Positions 1 through 7,816 of a DNA stretch of 8,102 bases are shown here, piece by piece. A program made the translations under genes and the position numbers. Each line of letters starts with the position of its first letter. Within the stretch, counting starts at the first letter, position 1. The notes beneath the pieces were generated by a model that was not told the origin of the DNA, searched no databases, and worked only from the letters and a program-made list of their open reading frames with translations. Origin of the DNA: Methanosarcina sp. (GTDB lineage: Archaea; Halobacteriota; Methanosarcinia; Methanosarcinales; Methanosarcinaceae); assembly GCA_017883485.1 (NCBI GenBank), contig JADGNM010000102.1:1-8102 (forward strand). The letters are read 5' to 3'.

Positions 1-405
1 CACACCATCACTCCTAATATCCTTAAAGTTGGAGATATTGTATATGGAGAAATTATTGACGTGCGGGAATCCGGGGCAATGGTTGAAATTGCAGGAATTG
101 AAGGTAAAGAAGGGAGGGAAATCGTCAATTTACGACTTGGGGATATCCATGTGTCAAATGTTAGGGACTCTTACGTCAAAAGACTTGCAGATGAATTCAG
201 GCCTTCTGATATAATCAGGGCAAAGGTCATTGATGCTGAGAGGATGCGTCTGACTACAGCTGAGGATTCCCTCGGAGTTGTGAAGGCTTACTGCTCTAAT
301 TGTAGAGGGGAACTGGTGCTCGAAGGGAAAAAGCTTAAATGCCCTGTCTGCAATATGACAGAAACCCGCAAAATCTCAACAGAATATGGGAAAGGGATTC
401 CCTAA
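1..405 (+). CDS. csl4: Exosome RNA-binding subunit Csl4, 3' part
   Basis: The frame is open from base 1 to a TAA at 403-405, giving the last 134 residues; the true start lies outside the window. Csl4 is one of the two RNA-binding cap proteins of the archaeal exosome, the cytoplasmic 3'-5' RNA-degrading and tailing complex built on the Rrp41/Rrp42 ring. The visible part begins with an S1-type RNA-binding beta barrel (about residues 8-85: VGDIVYGEIIDV, then GDIHVSN, then IIRAKVID). It ends in a zinc ribbon with two CxxC knuckles (C98/C101 and C114/C117 of the fragment), the usual C-terminal module of Csl4. The N-terminal domain is missing only because the window starts inside the gene. rpoL follows 66 bp downstream on the same strand, a pairing of RNA-decay and transcription genes that suits archaea. 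Identification is firm from the S1 plus zinc-ribbon arrangement. Confidence 0.93.
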   Translation, partial: HTITPNILKVGDIVYGEIIDVRESGAMVEIAGIEGKEGREIVNLRLGDIHVSNVRDSYVKRLADEFRPSDIIRAKVIDAERMRLTTAEDSLGVVKAYCSNCRGELVLEGKKLKCPVCNMTETRKISTEYGKGIP

Positions 406-471
406 TTTGTTTCCCTTTATTTGATAGATTTTTGGACAATTTATACTACTCACCATCCACAGTGATTACCA

Positions 472-750
472 ATGGAACTAAATATCCTTTCCAAAACAGA
501 AAATGAGCTTGAAGTTGAGCTCAAAGGCGAAACTCATACCCTTCTCAATTTGCTCAAGGATCTTCTTATCAAAGACGAAAGGGTAGAGGTAGCCTTTTAT
601 GATATCAAGCATGTGAGCATAAGTGATCCGGTCTTTTACATTAAAACCGATGGTACTAACCCTATTGAGGTTTTAAAGGACGCGGCTTCGAAAATTGTCG
701 CTCAGTGCGACGAATTTACTGATGTGTTTAACAAGGCAGTAAATGCCTGA
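472..750 (+). CDS. rpoL: DNA-directed RNA polymerase subunit L (Rpo11)
   Basis: This 92-residue protein is the archaeal counterpart of eukaryotic Rpb11. With Rpo3 (RpoD) it forms the alpha-like heterodimer that starts RNA polymerase assembly. The family core is visible: the HTLLNLLKDLL segment (about residues 22-32), a VEVAFYDIKH strand, the ISDPVFYIKTDG strand-loop and a C-terminal helix starting PIEVLKDAA. The length is normal for the archaeal subunit. The usual His-Pro after the second strand reads His-Val here, a small departure. The ATG at 472 is supported by GTGAT at 462-466, which matches the 3' end of archaeal 16S rRNA with a 5-nt spacing. It probably shares a transcript with csl4, since no convincing separate promoter was seen. 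A hairpin followed by a T run lies 34 bp past its stop. Confidence 0.95.
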   Translation: MELNILSKTENELEVELKGETHTLLNLLKDLLIKDERVEVAFYDIKHVSISDPVFYIKTDGTNPIEVLKDAASKIVAQCDEFTDVFNKAVNA

Positions 751-783
751 AATACATGCGAGGTACTTGAAAATAGCTGCATG

Positions 784-805
784 ACGTCTTCACTGGACGT
801 TTTTT
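784..805 (+). terminator. Hairpin plus T run after rpoL
   Basis: ACGTC (784-788) and GACGT (796-800) form a 5-bp stem around a 7-nt loop, followed at once by six T (800-805, the first one shared with the stem). A second T-rich stretch lies near 830-836. Archaeal termination depends mainly on T runs, so this probably ends the csl4-rpoL transcript. The stem is short, so the T run is the stronger evidence. Confidence 0.5.
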
Positions 806-867
806 AAATTTCAATACTTTATGGAATACTTTTTTATTAATCTCTGCACATCTTTGCAAATCCTAAA

Positions 868-882
868 TTATTTAATAATATT
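868..882 (+). promoter_or_regulatory. Candidate TATA box for pscS
   Basis: The segment is purely A/T (TTATTTAATAATATT and the next A) and is the best TATA-like stretch in the spacer between rpoL and pscS. An archaeal start site about 25 nt downstream would fall near 898-905, giving a leader of roughly 80 nt. No exact consensus match is seen, and AT-rich spacers are common in this genome. Confidence 0.35.
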
Positions 883-889
883 AGTACGT

Positions 890-909
890 AATTTAGCTAA
901 ATTTAGCTA
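890..909 (+). promoter_or_regulatory. Palindrome and 10-bp tandem repeat, possible operator
   Basis: AATTTAGCTA occurs twice back to back (890-899 and 900-909). Positions 890-903 also form a perfect 14-bp palindrome, AATTTAGCTAAATT. The 10-bp period is about one helical turn, and the element lies where transcription of pscS would be expected to begin. That geometry suits a dimeric repressor site. The repeat is read directly; the regulatory role is inferred. Confidence 0.35.
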
Positions 910-975
910 GAAGTTTTAACTGAGCAGAAATTGAACAGAATATGCGGCCAAATCTACAGTAATATTGAGGTATGA

Positions 976-2154
<1,179 letters not shown>

Positions 2155-2261
2155 CGGATAGTCAACACTTTCCGAAAAAGCATCAACCCCCTTACATTCT
2201 TGAAAGTCGTGAGTATAAAAACATCTCATTGAATTGCTGTCTATTTGAACTGTTGTCAGCT

Positions 2262-3308
2262 CTAATATTTTTTTTCGACATTAGCAGTCCACCAGTTAAA
2301 GACTTCCTCTCCACTTGAAATCCAGGCATTTTTACTGGAAACATACTCAAGGAGATTCTCATAAAGTTTGCGATACTGCTCTTCAGCTAACATATTGTTG
2401 TGCCAGAGGGTTGTAACCACGCCATTGCACTGCTCAACTTTATCGATAAGCCTCTTTATTAGCTCCCAGGCCTTCTTAAAATCAAGGCGCATATAATCTT
2501 TTAGCAAAGTTCGATCCATAATTATAAGAGGAAGTTCAAGTATGTCTATTTGTTTTTCAGTGTTTAGATTATAAGGCCTGAAGGGGTGGCATAACCCATT
2601 CCTAAATCCTGCACAGTCCGAATACCCAAATGTAGCGTCATACTTGAAACCTGCTTTACTCAACAATTCCCATGTATCCGGTACTTTAAATCTTAAATAG
2701 TGGTTTCTGTACCCGATGACCTGTTTGCCTAGAACTCTTTCGAGTCTTTGCTTTTTTTCCTTTAAATCTTCAAGGCTATTGTAGGATTCGTACCCTCCAT
2801 GCAGGCCGACTTCCCAGCCATGGTCAGATATGAATTTTAATTCTGCTTCAAGATTTTCAATTTTGTAATTAAAATCCTTCTCTCCAGGGTTTAAAGCCAG
2901 AAAGTAAAAGCTGGACTTTGAATTATATTTTGCTTCCAGATCCATTATTTCTCTGAAATTCCAGTATGGGTTATACCTTTTGCTAATACTGGAAAAAGGC
3001 ATCTTCACAGCATCCACTAAATTACCTTTAGCAACTGCTTTAGCCGTTTCAACTATTGTGTACATTTTTGCCGGATAGGTGAAGTCAATATCATGCGTAA
3101 GGCATACTGCAAACTTTTTCCCTTCCGGATACTCAGGGCGTAGCCCGTTTTCTACCAGAAATCTGGAAACTTTGGGGTCGAAAACATCCCTTTGGCAACT
3201 CAAGTAGTAAGGAAATCTGTCATCCTGGTCAGAAAAAGTCAAATTGTATTCTTCTTTTTTGGTAAAAAGGTCCCAGAGTTCTTCGTTTTGTTTCAGTTTT
3301 TCAATCAT
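2262..3308 (-). CDS. Polysaccharide deacetylase-like protein (CE4/NodB fold)
   Basis: This 348-residue protein has no signal peptide or membrane segment, so it is probably cytoplasmic. CE4 enzymes remove N- or O-acetyl groups from sugars at a divalent metal. In order: LTHDID (H72, D73, D75), the counterpart of the Asp-Asp motif; GLHGGYESY (H170) for motif 2; GYRNHYLRF (R201, H203) for motif 3; DATFGYSD near 224-231 for motif 4; and TLWHNN (H303) for motif 5. The second metal-binding His of the usual HxxxH is replaced, so metal binding may differ from textbook CE4 enzymes. The ATG at 3308 is chosen because GGTGA precedes it by 5 nt; an upstream TTG at 3335 stays open but has no such site. The gene lies 153 bp downstream of the dehydrogenase on the same strand, suggesting a role in the same glycan. 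The substrate is unknown and the sequence is AT-richer than its neighbour. Confidence 0.8.
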   Translation of the reverse strand: MIEKLKQNEELWDLFTKKEEYNLTFSDQDDRFPYYLSCQRDVFDPKVSRFLVENGLRPEYPEGKKFAVCLTHDIDFTYPAKMYTIVETAKAVAKGNLVDAVKMPFSSISKRYNPYWNFREIMDLEAKYNSKSSFYFLALNPGEKDFNYKIENLEAELKFISDHGWEVGLHGGYESYNSLEDLKEKKQRLERVLGKQVIGYRNHYLRFKVPDTWELLSKAGFKYDATFGYSDCAGFRNGLCHPFRPYNLNTEKQIDILELPLIIMDRTLLKDYMRLDFKKAWELIKRLIDKVEQCNGVVTTLWHNNMLAEEQYRKLYENLLEYVSSKNAWISSGEEVFNWWTANVEKKY

Positions 3309-3313
3309 GGTTT

Positions 3314-3318
3314 TCACC
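3314..3318 (-). promoter_or_regulatory. Ribosome binding site deciding the deacetylase start
   Basis: The - strand reads GGTGA here, complementary to the 16S 3' end, 5 nt before the ATG at 3308. This favours the 348-residue protein over the 357-residue version from TTG at 3335. Confidence 0.7.
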
Positions 3319-3436
3319 TTTTCAAGGGGTATCAAGGGTATGAAAGATTGAACTGACCTTTCAAACTAAAGTAATTTGTGATCATACTATTGCCGTTCGT
3401 TTTTCTTACTCTTTTCAATACCCTCATAAGCAAACG

Positions 3437-3459
3437 GTGCCCTTGAATTTGTCCGGCAC
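3437..3459 (-). terminator. Weak hairpin after the dehydrogenase gene
   Basis: Just past the dehydrogenase stop, the - strand transcript can pair GTGCC (from 3459) with GGCAC (ending at 3437) around a 13-nt loop. No solid T run follows, so it may be only a partial terminator or a processing hairpin. It lies in the 153-bp gap before the deacetylase gene, in which no clear TATA box was seen. Confidence 0.25.
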
Positions 3460-3461
3460 TT

Positions 3462-3495
3462 TCAAATGTTCGTTCTTATCTCCTCTTTCAATTCC
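3462..3495. repeat. 34-bp direct repeat, copy A (contains the stop)
   Basis: Matches copy B at 3518-3551 in 33 of 34 positions; the one difference is T at 3488 versus C at 3544. The dehydrogenase TGA (3462-3464, read on -) is the end of this copy. On the - strand the copy is read in the frame giving ELKEEIRTNI-stop. Confidence 0.9.
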
Positions 3496-4937
3496 TTCTT
3501 AAATTCATTCGACGCTATCAAATGTTCGTTCTTATCTCCTCTTCCAATTCCCTTATACACGAATCCTTTGCTGATAAATTCATCAGGTTCGATTATGTTC
3601 CTTCCGTCTACAATAACGGTATTTGATTTCCCTGTAAGCTCCTTAATCCAATCAGCCTTTAAATCCAGGTATGCGCTATGTCCTGCAAGGATTACCACCG
3701 CATCTGCATCCTTAATCACGTTATCAAGATCACCGGAGATCTCAACCCCTGGGTAATGTATAACGTATGGGTCGTGCACCTCAACTATAGCCCCGGCTTT
3801 CAGGCAGAGGTCCCTGTACGGTTCGGAAGGCGTATTTCTTGCATCGTCCGAATCCCGGATAAATGCCCAGCCGAGGACAGCAACCTTTGAGCCTTTCATT
3901 TTCTTTCCTATTCTTTCAAGGGCTGCAGCAGTCAGGTTATACATGTGCACAGGCATGAAATCATTGATTTTTCTTGCAAGCACGTAGATTGAATCTGCAC
4001 CTTCAGGATAATCCAGCTTTCCATTTCCTATTTTGACCCCTCTTTCCAGATGGTAGGTATCCTTGGTCAGGCAGTGGCCGCCTACGCCTGCGCCGGGCCA
4101 GAGCACAGCTCTTGTAATTCCTTCTCCTTTTAAACTGTCCACTCCGGTCCTGACATCATATACATTTATACCCATTGCCTCGCAATAGAGAGCAAGCTGG
4201 TTGATTGCTGCAATCTGGAGATCGCGGAAGGTATTCTCTGCAGTTTTTGTGACCTCGGCTGCAGTTGCACTCATAGGGATTACTTTTCCGACAGTCAATA
4301 CTGGAGAATACAGCTCAACTGCGCGCCCGGTACTTGCCTCATTAATGCCGCCCACGATGCGGTCGTGTTCTCTGATATTTCTCAAAAGCCTTCCGACCAT
4401 CACCCTTTCGGGGGCATGTGCAAGGGAAAAGTCTTCCCCGGCTTTCAGACCGGATTCTTCTTCAAGGATAGTTTTCGCCATGCCTCCGGTTGTACCTGGG
4501 GTGATTGTGGACTCAAGCACTACAAGCATGCCTGGCCTCAGATATTGTCCCACGTTTCTGATACCGTCAATGAGTGCGGAAAAATCGGGCTCCAGATCTT
4601 TGGGATTTGAAAAGGGAGTCTGAATTGCAAGGGTGACTGCATCAAGTTCGGAGATCTTTGAGAAATCCGGAGTGCATTCGAACTTCCCGGCCTTTACTAC
4701 CCTGGCAAGAAGGTCGTCAAGCCCTGGCTCCTCTCCTTTGAGAGGGCATTCTCCGCGATTAATCATATCTATCTTATAGCCTGAACTTTTTGAGTTACGC
4801 TGAAAACCAAAAACTTTATCAAAACATGGGGCGTCTGCGAACAGGACAGCTGCAGGGATACCTACATAGCCCATCCCCAGGACTCCTATTTTCTTTATCG
4901 GACCGCGTTCCTTGAGAAGTTGTTCTAATTTACTCAT
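3462..4937 (-). CDS. UDP-GlcNAc/UDP-ManNAc 6-dehydrogenase (WbpA/WecC-like)
   Basis: This is an NAD-dependent nucleotide-sugar dehydrogenase that oxidises C6 of a UDP-N-acetylhexosamine to the uronic acid. From the ATG at 4937 it has 491 residues; a GTG at 4946 adds three more. Seen in order: Rossmann motif GVLGMGYVG (18-26), IQTPF (105-109), ESTITPGTT (142-150), APERVMVG, the central KTAENTFRD helix (K231, N235), and catalytic Cys289 in GVGGHCLTKD. The C-terminal UDP-binding domain contains AFIRDSDDARNTP, where many relatives have AFK. The family is usually 420-450 residues, and the extra length includes a C-terminal tail whose DNA carries a 34-bp repeat. Its neighbours supply the 3-oxidase, aminotransferase and acetyltransferase, so UDP-GlcNAc is the likelier substrate. 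UDP-ManNAc cannot be excluded from sequence. It lies 83 bp downstream of the oxidoreductase gene and is probably in the same operon. Confidence 0.9.
   Translation of the reverse strand: MSKLEQLLKERGPIKKIGVLGMGYVGIPAAVLFADAPCFDKVFGFQRNSKSSGYKIDMINRGECPLKGEEPGLDDLLARVVKAGKFECTPDFSKISELDAVTLAIQTPFSNPKDLEPDFSALIDGIRNVGQYLRPGMLVVLESTITPGTTGGMAKTILEEESGLKAGEDFSLAHAPERVMVGRLLRNIREHDRIVGGINEASTGRAVELYSPVLTVGKVIPMSATAAEVTKTAENTFRDLQIAAINQLALYCEAMGINVYDVRTGVDSLKGEGITRAVLWPGAGVGGHCLTKDTYHLERGVKIGNGKLDYPEGADSIYVLARKINDFMPVHMYNLTAAALERIGKKMKGSKVAVLGWAFIRDSDDARNTPSEPYRDLCLKAGAIVEVHDPYVIHYPGVEISGDLDNVIKDADAVVILAGHSAYLDLKADWIKELTGKSNTVIVDGRNIIEPDEFISKGFVYKGIGRGDKNEHLIASNEFKKELKEEIRTNI
3518..3551. repeat. 34-bp direct repeat, copy B (inside the gene)
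   Basis: The partner of copy A, offset by 56 bp. Because 56 is not a multiple of three, the same DNA is read in another frame here, giving GIGRGDKNEHL, the usual kind of C-terminal motif for this dehydrogenase subfamily. The 22-bp linker between copies shows little likeness to the sequence beyond copy B, so this is not a clean recent tandem duplication. Confidence 0.9.
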
Positions 4938-5020
4938 ATTTACCACTTTATAAATTGTTTTTCAGATTTTTCTATTTCCGAAGATTTCTGGTATTTCGCT
5001 TTCTCAGGATTTTCCCCGAT

Positions 5021-5959
5021 TTATTTTCCAACTTCAATTAATCTTTCTTCTCTGTAAGACCTTATGGCCGCCATTGCTACCTCAAGGGCGTGTTTTCCAT
5101 CCTCTCCGCAGGGTTTTGGATCTTTGCCTTTTGCAACACAGTCTATGAAATATGTGAGTTCATTTTTCAGGGGCTCACTTGGTTCAACTTTGGATTTTCT
5201 TATCCATTCGTTGTCGTGCAGCTGTACGGTCTGATTGATGTAGTCCAGATAGGCAACACCCTTAAGTCCAATTGCTGTAAGCTGTCTAACTTTATGAGGA
5301 GTCAGCCAATTCGTTTCCACAACTCCTGCAAAGTTATGATCCATGCGCAGGATGATTGAGGCATGATCTTCAAATGAATGTATATCTGCACCTGCAATGG
5401 CGTACACGCTATTTATCCTCTTGCCGTAAAGATATGAGATCACATCTATGTCGTGGACACCTATATCAAGGATTACTCCCACATCCCTGATCCTGGGGTT
5501 GTAGGGACCTACTCTTTTGGTCGAGATTGAAACTATCTTTCCCAAAGTGCCCGAGTCTATAATTTCTTTAAGTTTTATGACTGCCGGGTTAAAACGCTCT
5601 ATGTGCCCTACCATCAAGATCTTTCCCGCCTTTTTTGCGGCTTCGATCATAAGCTCGGCATTTTCAGTAGTATCTGCAATCGGCTTTTCAACAAGGACAT
5701 GCATTCCCGTGTCAAGAGCATCAAGTACAACCTGAGTGTGCAATTTTGTGGGCACAACAACACTTACCGCATCTAGTCCTTCAGCGAACATTTTCTTGTA
5801 ATCTGTAAAGGCTTTTGTTTTGAACTGTGCAGCCATGGCTTCTACGCGCTTCTGGTCTACATCAGAGATTCCGGCAAGCTCCACGCCCTCGATCTCACTG
5901 TAAATCCTTACATGATTTTGTCCCATAGCACCTGTGCCTATAACTCCTACTCTGATCAA
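5021..5959 (-). CDS. Gfo/Idh/MocA oxidoreductase, WbpB/WlbA-like 3-dehydrogenase
   Basis: This NAD(P)-dependent sugar oxidoreductase probably oxidises the 3-hydroxyl of UDP-GlcNAc uronic acid (or UDP-GlcNAc) to the 3-keto sugar used by the neighbouring aminotransferase. With the TTG start at 5959 it has 312 residues. The N-terminal Rossmann fold carries VGVIGTGAMG (about 4-13). The catalytic lysine motif is EKP (E91-K92-P93). The second family signature is DIGVHDID, with D165 and H169 positioned as in the active site of WlbA-type enzymes. The start is uncertain. TTG gives MIRVGVIGTG, typical of the family, with GTGA 5 nt upstream; GTG at 5968 would add three residues but has AGGA almost touching it. 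The gap to the aminotransferase gene is about 44 bp, so co-transcription is very likely. The family is certain; the exact substrate is inferred from the neighbours. Confidence 0.9.
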   Translation of the reverse strand: MIRVGVIGTGAMGQNHVRIYSEIEGVELAGISDVDQKRVEAMAAQFKTKAFTDYKKMFAEGLDAVSVVVPTKLHTQVVLDALDTGMHVLVEKPIADTTENAELMIEAAKKAGKILMVGHIERFNPAVIKLKEIIDSGTLGKIVSISTKRVGPYNPRIRDVGVILDIGVHDIDVISYLYGKRINSVYAIAGADIHSFEDHASIILRMDHNFAGVVETNWLTPHKVRQLTAIGLKGVAYLDYINQTVQLHDNEWIRKSKVEPSEPLKNELTYFIDCVAKGKDPKPCGEDGKHALEVAMAAIRSYREERLIEVGK

Positions 5960-5964
5960 AAGTC

Positions 5965-5968
5965 TCAC
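5965..5968 (-). promoter_or_regulatory. Ribosome binding site favouring a TTG start
   Basis: The - strand reads GTGA here, 5 nt before TTG at 5959, the same spacing as GTGAT before rpoL. The same GTG could itself be a start codon, so this site decides between two protein ends three residues apart. Confidence 0.45.
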
Positions 5969-6003
5969 TTCCTGTTTCTAAAACCCAGTGGCTTGAAAAC
6001 TGC

Positions 6004-7086
6004 TCAGTCTTCTACATAAAATTCTCTGGTTGCTTCAACTATCTTCTGTATATCGGTTCCGGATAATGCAGGGTGTACAGGAAGAGAGAGCACTTCCTCT
6101 ACTGCTTTTTCCGAAACCGGCAGGGAATCTCTGTATCCAAGTTCCTTATAGAAAGGTTGCTTGTGAATAGGTGTAGGATAGTGGACTCCAGTTCCTATTT
6201 CTTTCTCTTTCAGGAAAGATGCAAGTTGATCTCTCTTTTCTGCCCTGACAGTGTACTGGTGGAAAACATGGGTACAGGCAGCTTTTGTAATTGCGGGTAC
6301 AAGTCCGGATATACCTTTTAGCCCCGCTGAAAGCATCTGTGCGTTTCTCTGTCTTGCTTCGGTAAATTTATTTAGTTTTCCAAGCTGCACAAGCCCGATT
6401 GCAGCTGCGATATCAGTCATCCGCAAATTGAAACCCAGCATTTCGTGCAGGTAGCGGATCTTCGAGCCATGTGCCCGAATCATCTTTGCTTTCTCTGCAA
6501 TCTCTTTTTCATCTGTAGTAAGCATTCCGCCTTCGCTTGTTGTCATATTCTTTGTCGGGTAAAAGCTGAATGCTCCTGTCCCAAAGCTCCCAACTTTTTT
6601 TCCAAGGCATTCGGCACCATGGGATTGACAGGCATCCTCGATCACAATAAGCTTATTATCGTCTGCAATCTCCATTATAGCTTTCATATCTGCTGGGTGC
6701 CCATATAGGTGGACAGGCATAATGGCTCTGGTTTTTGAAGTGATTTTTTCCTTGATTCTTTCAGGATCTATATTGAAAGTATCTGGCTCGATGTCTGCGA
6801 AAACGGGCTTTGCCCCGGTGTAAAGGATGCTGTTTGCGGTAGCAATGAAGCTGAAGGGACTTGTAATCACTTCATCTTCCTTTCCTATTCCATGGGCAAG
6901 AAGTGCGATGTGCAGTGCTGCGGTACCGGAGTTTACGGCTGCGGCATACCCACTGCCAGTATATTCGGAAAAAGCAAGTTCGAATTCCTCTACTTTCGGG
7001 CCCTGAGCAATCATGCCTGAATTCAGAACCTCTGTTACTGCGTCAATCTCTTCCTTGCCCAGCAGTGGCTTGCCAATTGGAATCAT
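6004..7086 (-). CDS. DegT/DnrJ/EryC1 sugar aminotransferase (WbpE-like)
   Basis: This 360-residue fold-type I PLP enzyme should transfer an amino group, usually from glutamate, to the 3-keto group made by the neighbouring oxidoreductase, giving UDP-2-acetamido-3-amino-2,3-dideoxyglucuronate. Visible signatures are the N-terminal [13 protein letters not shown] start, [11 protein letters not shown] (52-62, phosphate binding), [10 protein letters not shown] with the PLP-ring aspartate D151, and the Schiff-base lysine K179 in [15 protein letters not shown]. The late HQYTVR and [14 protein letters not shown] segments are also typical of the family. The length is normal. The ATG at 7086 follows AGAGGT (7093-7098) by 6 nt. 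It lies 61 bp after the acetyltransferase gene. The family is unmistakable; 3-amination rather than 4-amination is deduced from the operon partners, because DegT enzymes of both kinds look alike. Confidence 0.92.
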   Translation of the reverse strand: MIPIGKPLLGKEEIDAVTEVLNSGMIAQGPKVEEFELAFSEYTGSGYAAAVNSGTAALHIALLAHGIGKEDEVITSPFSFIATANSILYTGAKPVFADIEPDTFNIDPERIKEKITSKTRAIMPVHLYGHPADMKAIMEIADDNKLIVIEDACQSHGAECLGKKVGSFGTGAFSFYPTKNMTTSEGGMLTTDEKEIAEKAKMIRAHGSKIRYLHEMLGFNLRMTDIAAAIGLVQLGKLNKFTEARQRNAQMLSAGLKGISGLVPAITKAACTHVFHQYTVRAEKRDQLASFLKEKEIGTGVHYPTPIHKQPFYKELGYRDSLPVSEKAVEEVLSLPVHPALSGTDIQKIVEATREFYVED

Positions 7087-7147
7087 CTTCGGACCTCTTT
7101 AAAGTCTAAGTAGATCTTATATTTCTTAATTCTAATTTTTTAATAGA

Positions 7148-7816
7148 TTATATTCGATTCAATTCTTTTAAATCCTTTGGAAGTTCCCGTACACTGGCAG
7201 GCACGCCAATGGCAAGTTTCCATGCAGGTACATTTTTTGTTACAAGTGCTCCTCCGGCAACCATTGCCCCTTCTCCGATCTCTACATCCGGAAGCAGGGT
7301 AGCATTTGCACCGATAGATGCACCTTTTCTTAAAACAGGACCTTTCATTTCGTATTTTTTTCGGATAGGATATTTATCATTGGCCAAAACTGCGCAGGGA
7401 CCGATAAACACATTGTCCTCGATTAAAACATTTGTCGGAATATAGACGTTGCCCTGAATGCTGACATTATTTCCTATCTTCACATGCCCATCTATAATGA
7501 CATTGGTTCCGATCAGGACATTATCTCCGATTTCCGTGTTTTCTCTGATCATTACATGATGCCCGGTTTTGAAGTTTTTACCGGTTTTTACATTGGAAAA
7601 TATAGTTGACCCGGCCCTTACAATTGAGTTCGGACCTATGGTACAACCTGGGAAATCAAAATCCTCGATTTCGAGATTTTGTTTCAAAATTTCCATCAAG
7701 ATCTTGTGCTCAGGGTATCCGAGAATTACATTTTCCAGTATTACTGTGTCTTTCCCTATTACAGAGGCTCCATAGACTTTAGAAGAATTGTGTATTTTAA
7801 ATTCAGCCGAGTTCAT
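7148..7816 (-). CDS. Left-handed beta-helix acetyltransferase (WbpD-like)
   Basis: This 222-residue trimeric hexapeptide-repeat transferase likely acetylates the 3-amino group to finish UDP-2,3-diacetamido-2,3-dideoxyglucuronate, using acetyl-CoA. Repeats of the [ILV]-G-x-x type run from about residue 59 to 190 (TIGPNSIV, EIGDNVLIG, KIGNNVSI, VFIGPCAVL, SIGANATL, EIGEGAMV). The GHHVMIREN segment (H86, H87) and the NDKYP loop (146-150) lie where related WxcM/WbpD-type enzymes bind substrate. AGGALVTKNVPAW followed by GVPA is the usual C-terminal cap of the helix. A non-helix segment (about residues 33-56) splits the first coil from the rest and makes it longer than many WbpD proteins. The ATG at 7816 follows AGGGGG (7820-7825) by 3 nt. 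It is the first gene of the likely operon. The family is certain; the substrate comes from context. Confidence 0.88.
   Translation of the reverse strand: MNSAEFKIHNSSKVYGASVIGKDTVILENVILGYPEHKILMEILKQNLEIEDFDFPGCTIGPNSIVRAGSTIFSNVKTGKNFKTGHHVMIRENTEIGDNVLIGTNVIIDGHVKIGNNVSIQGNVYIPTNVLIEDNVFIGPCAVLANDKYPIRKKYEMKGPVLRKGASIGANATLLPDVEIGEGAMVAGGALVTKNVPAWKLAIGVPASVRELPKDLKELNRI

Noticed and set aside
437..446. TATA-like AATTTATAC just before rpoL
   Set aside because: A start about 25 nt downstream would remove the GTGAT ribosome binding site at 462-466 from the transcript, so it does not fit the visible start signal.
4201..4623. A 140-codon open frame on the + strand opposite the dehydrogenase
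   Set aside because: It mirrors the codon pattern of a gene with clear motifs on the other strand and shows no domain of its own.
4948..4956. TTTATAAA-like box on the - strand before the dehydrogenase gene
   Set aside because: It lies only about 10-18 nt before the start codon; transcription would begin inside the gene.
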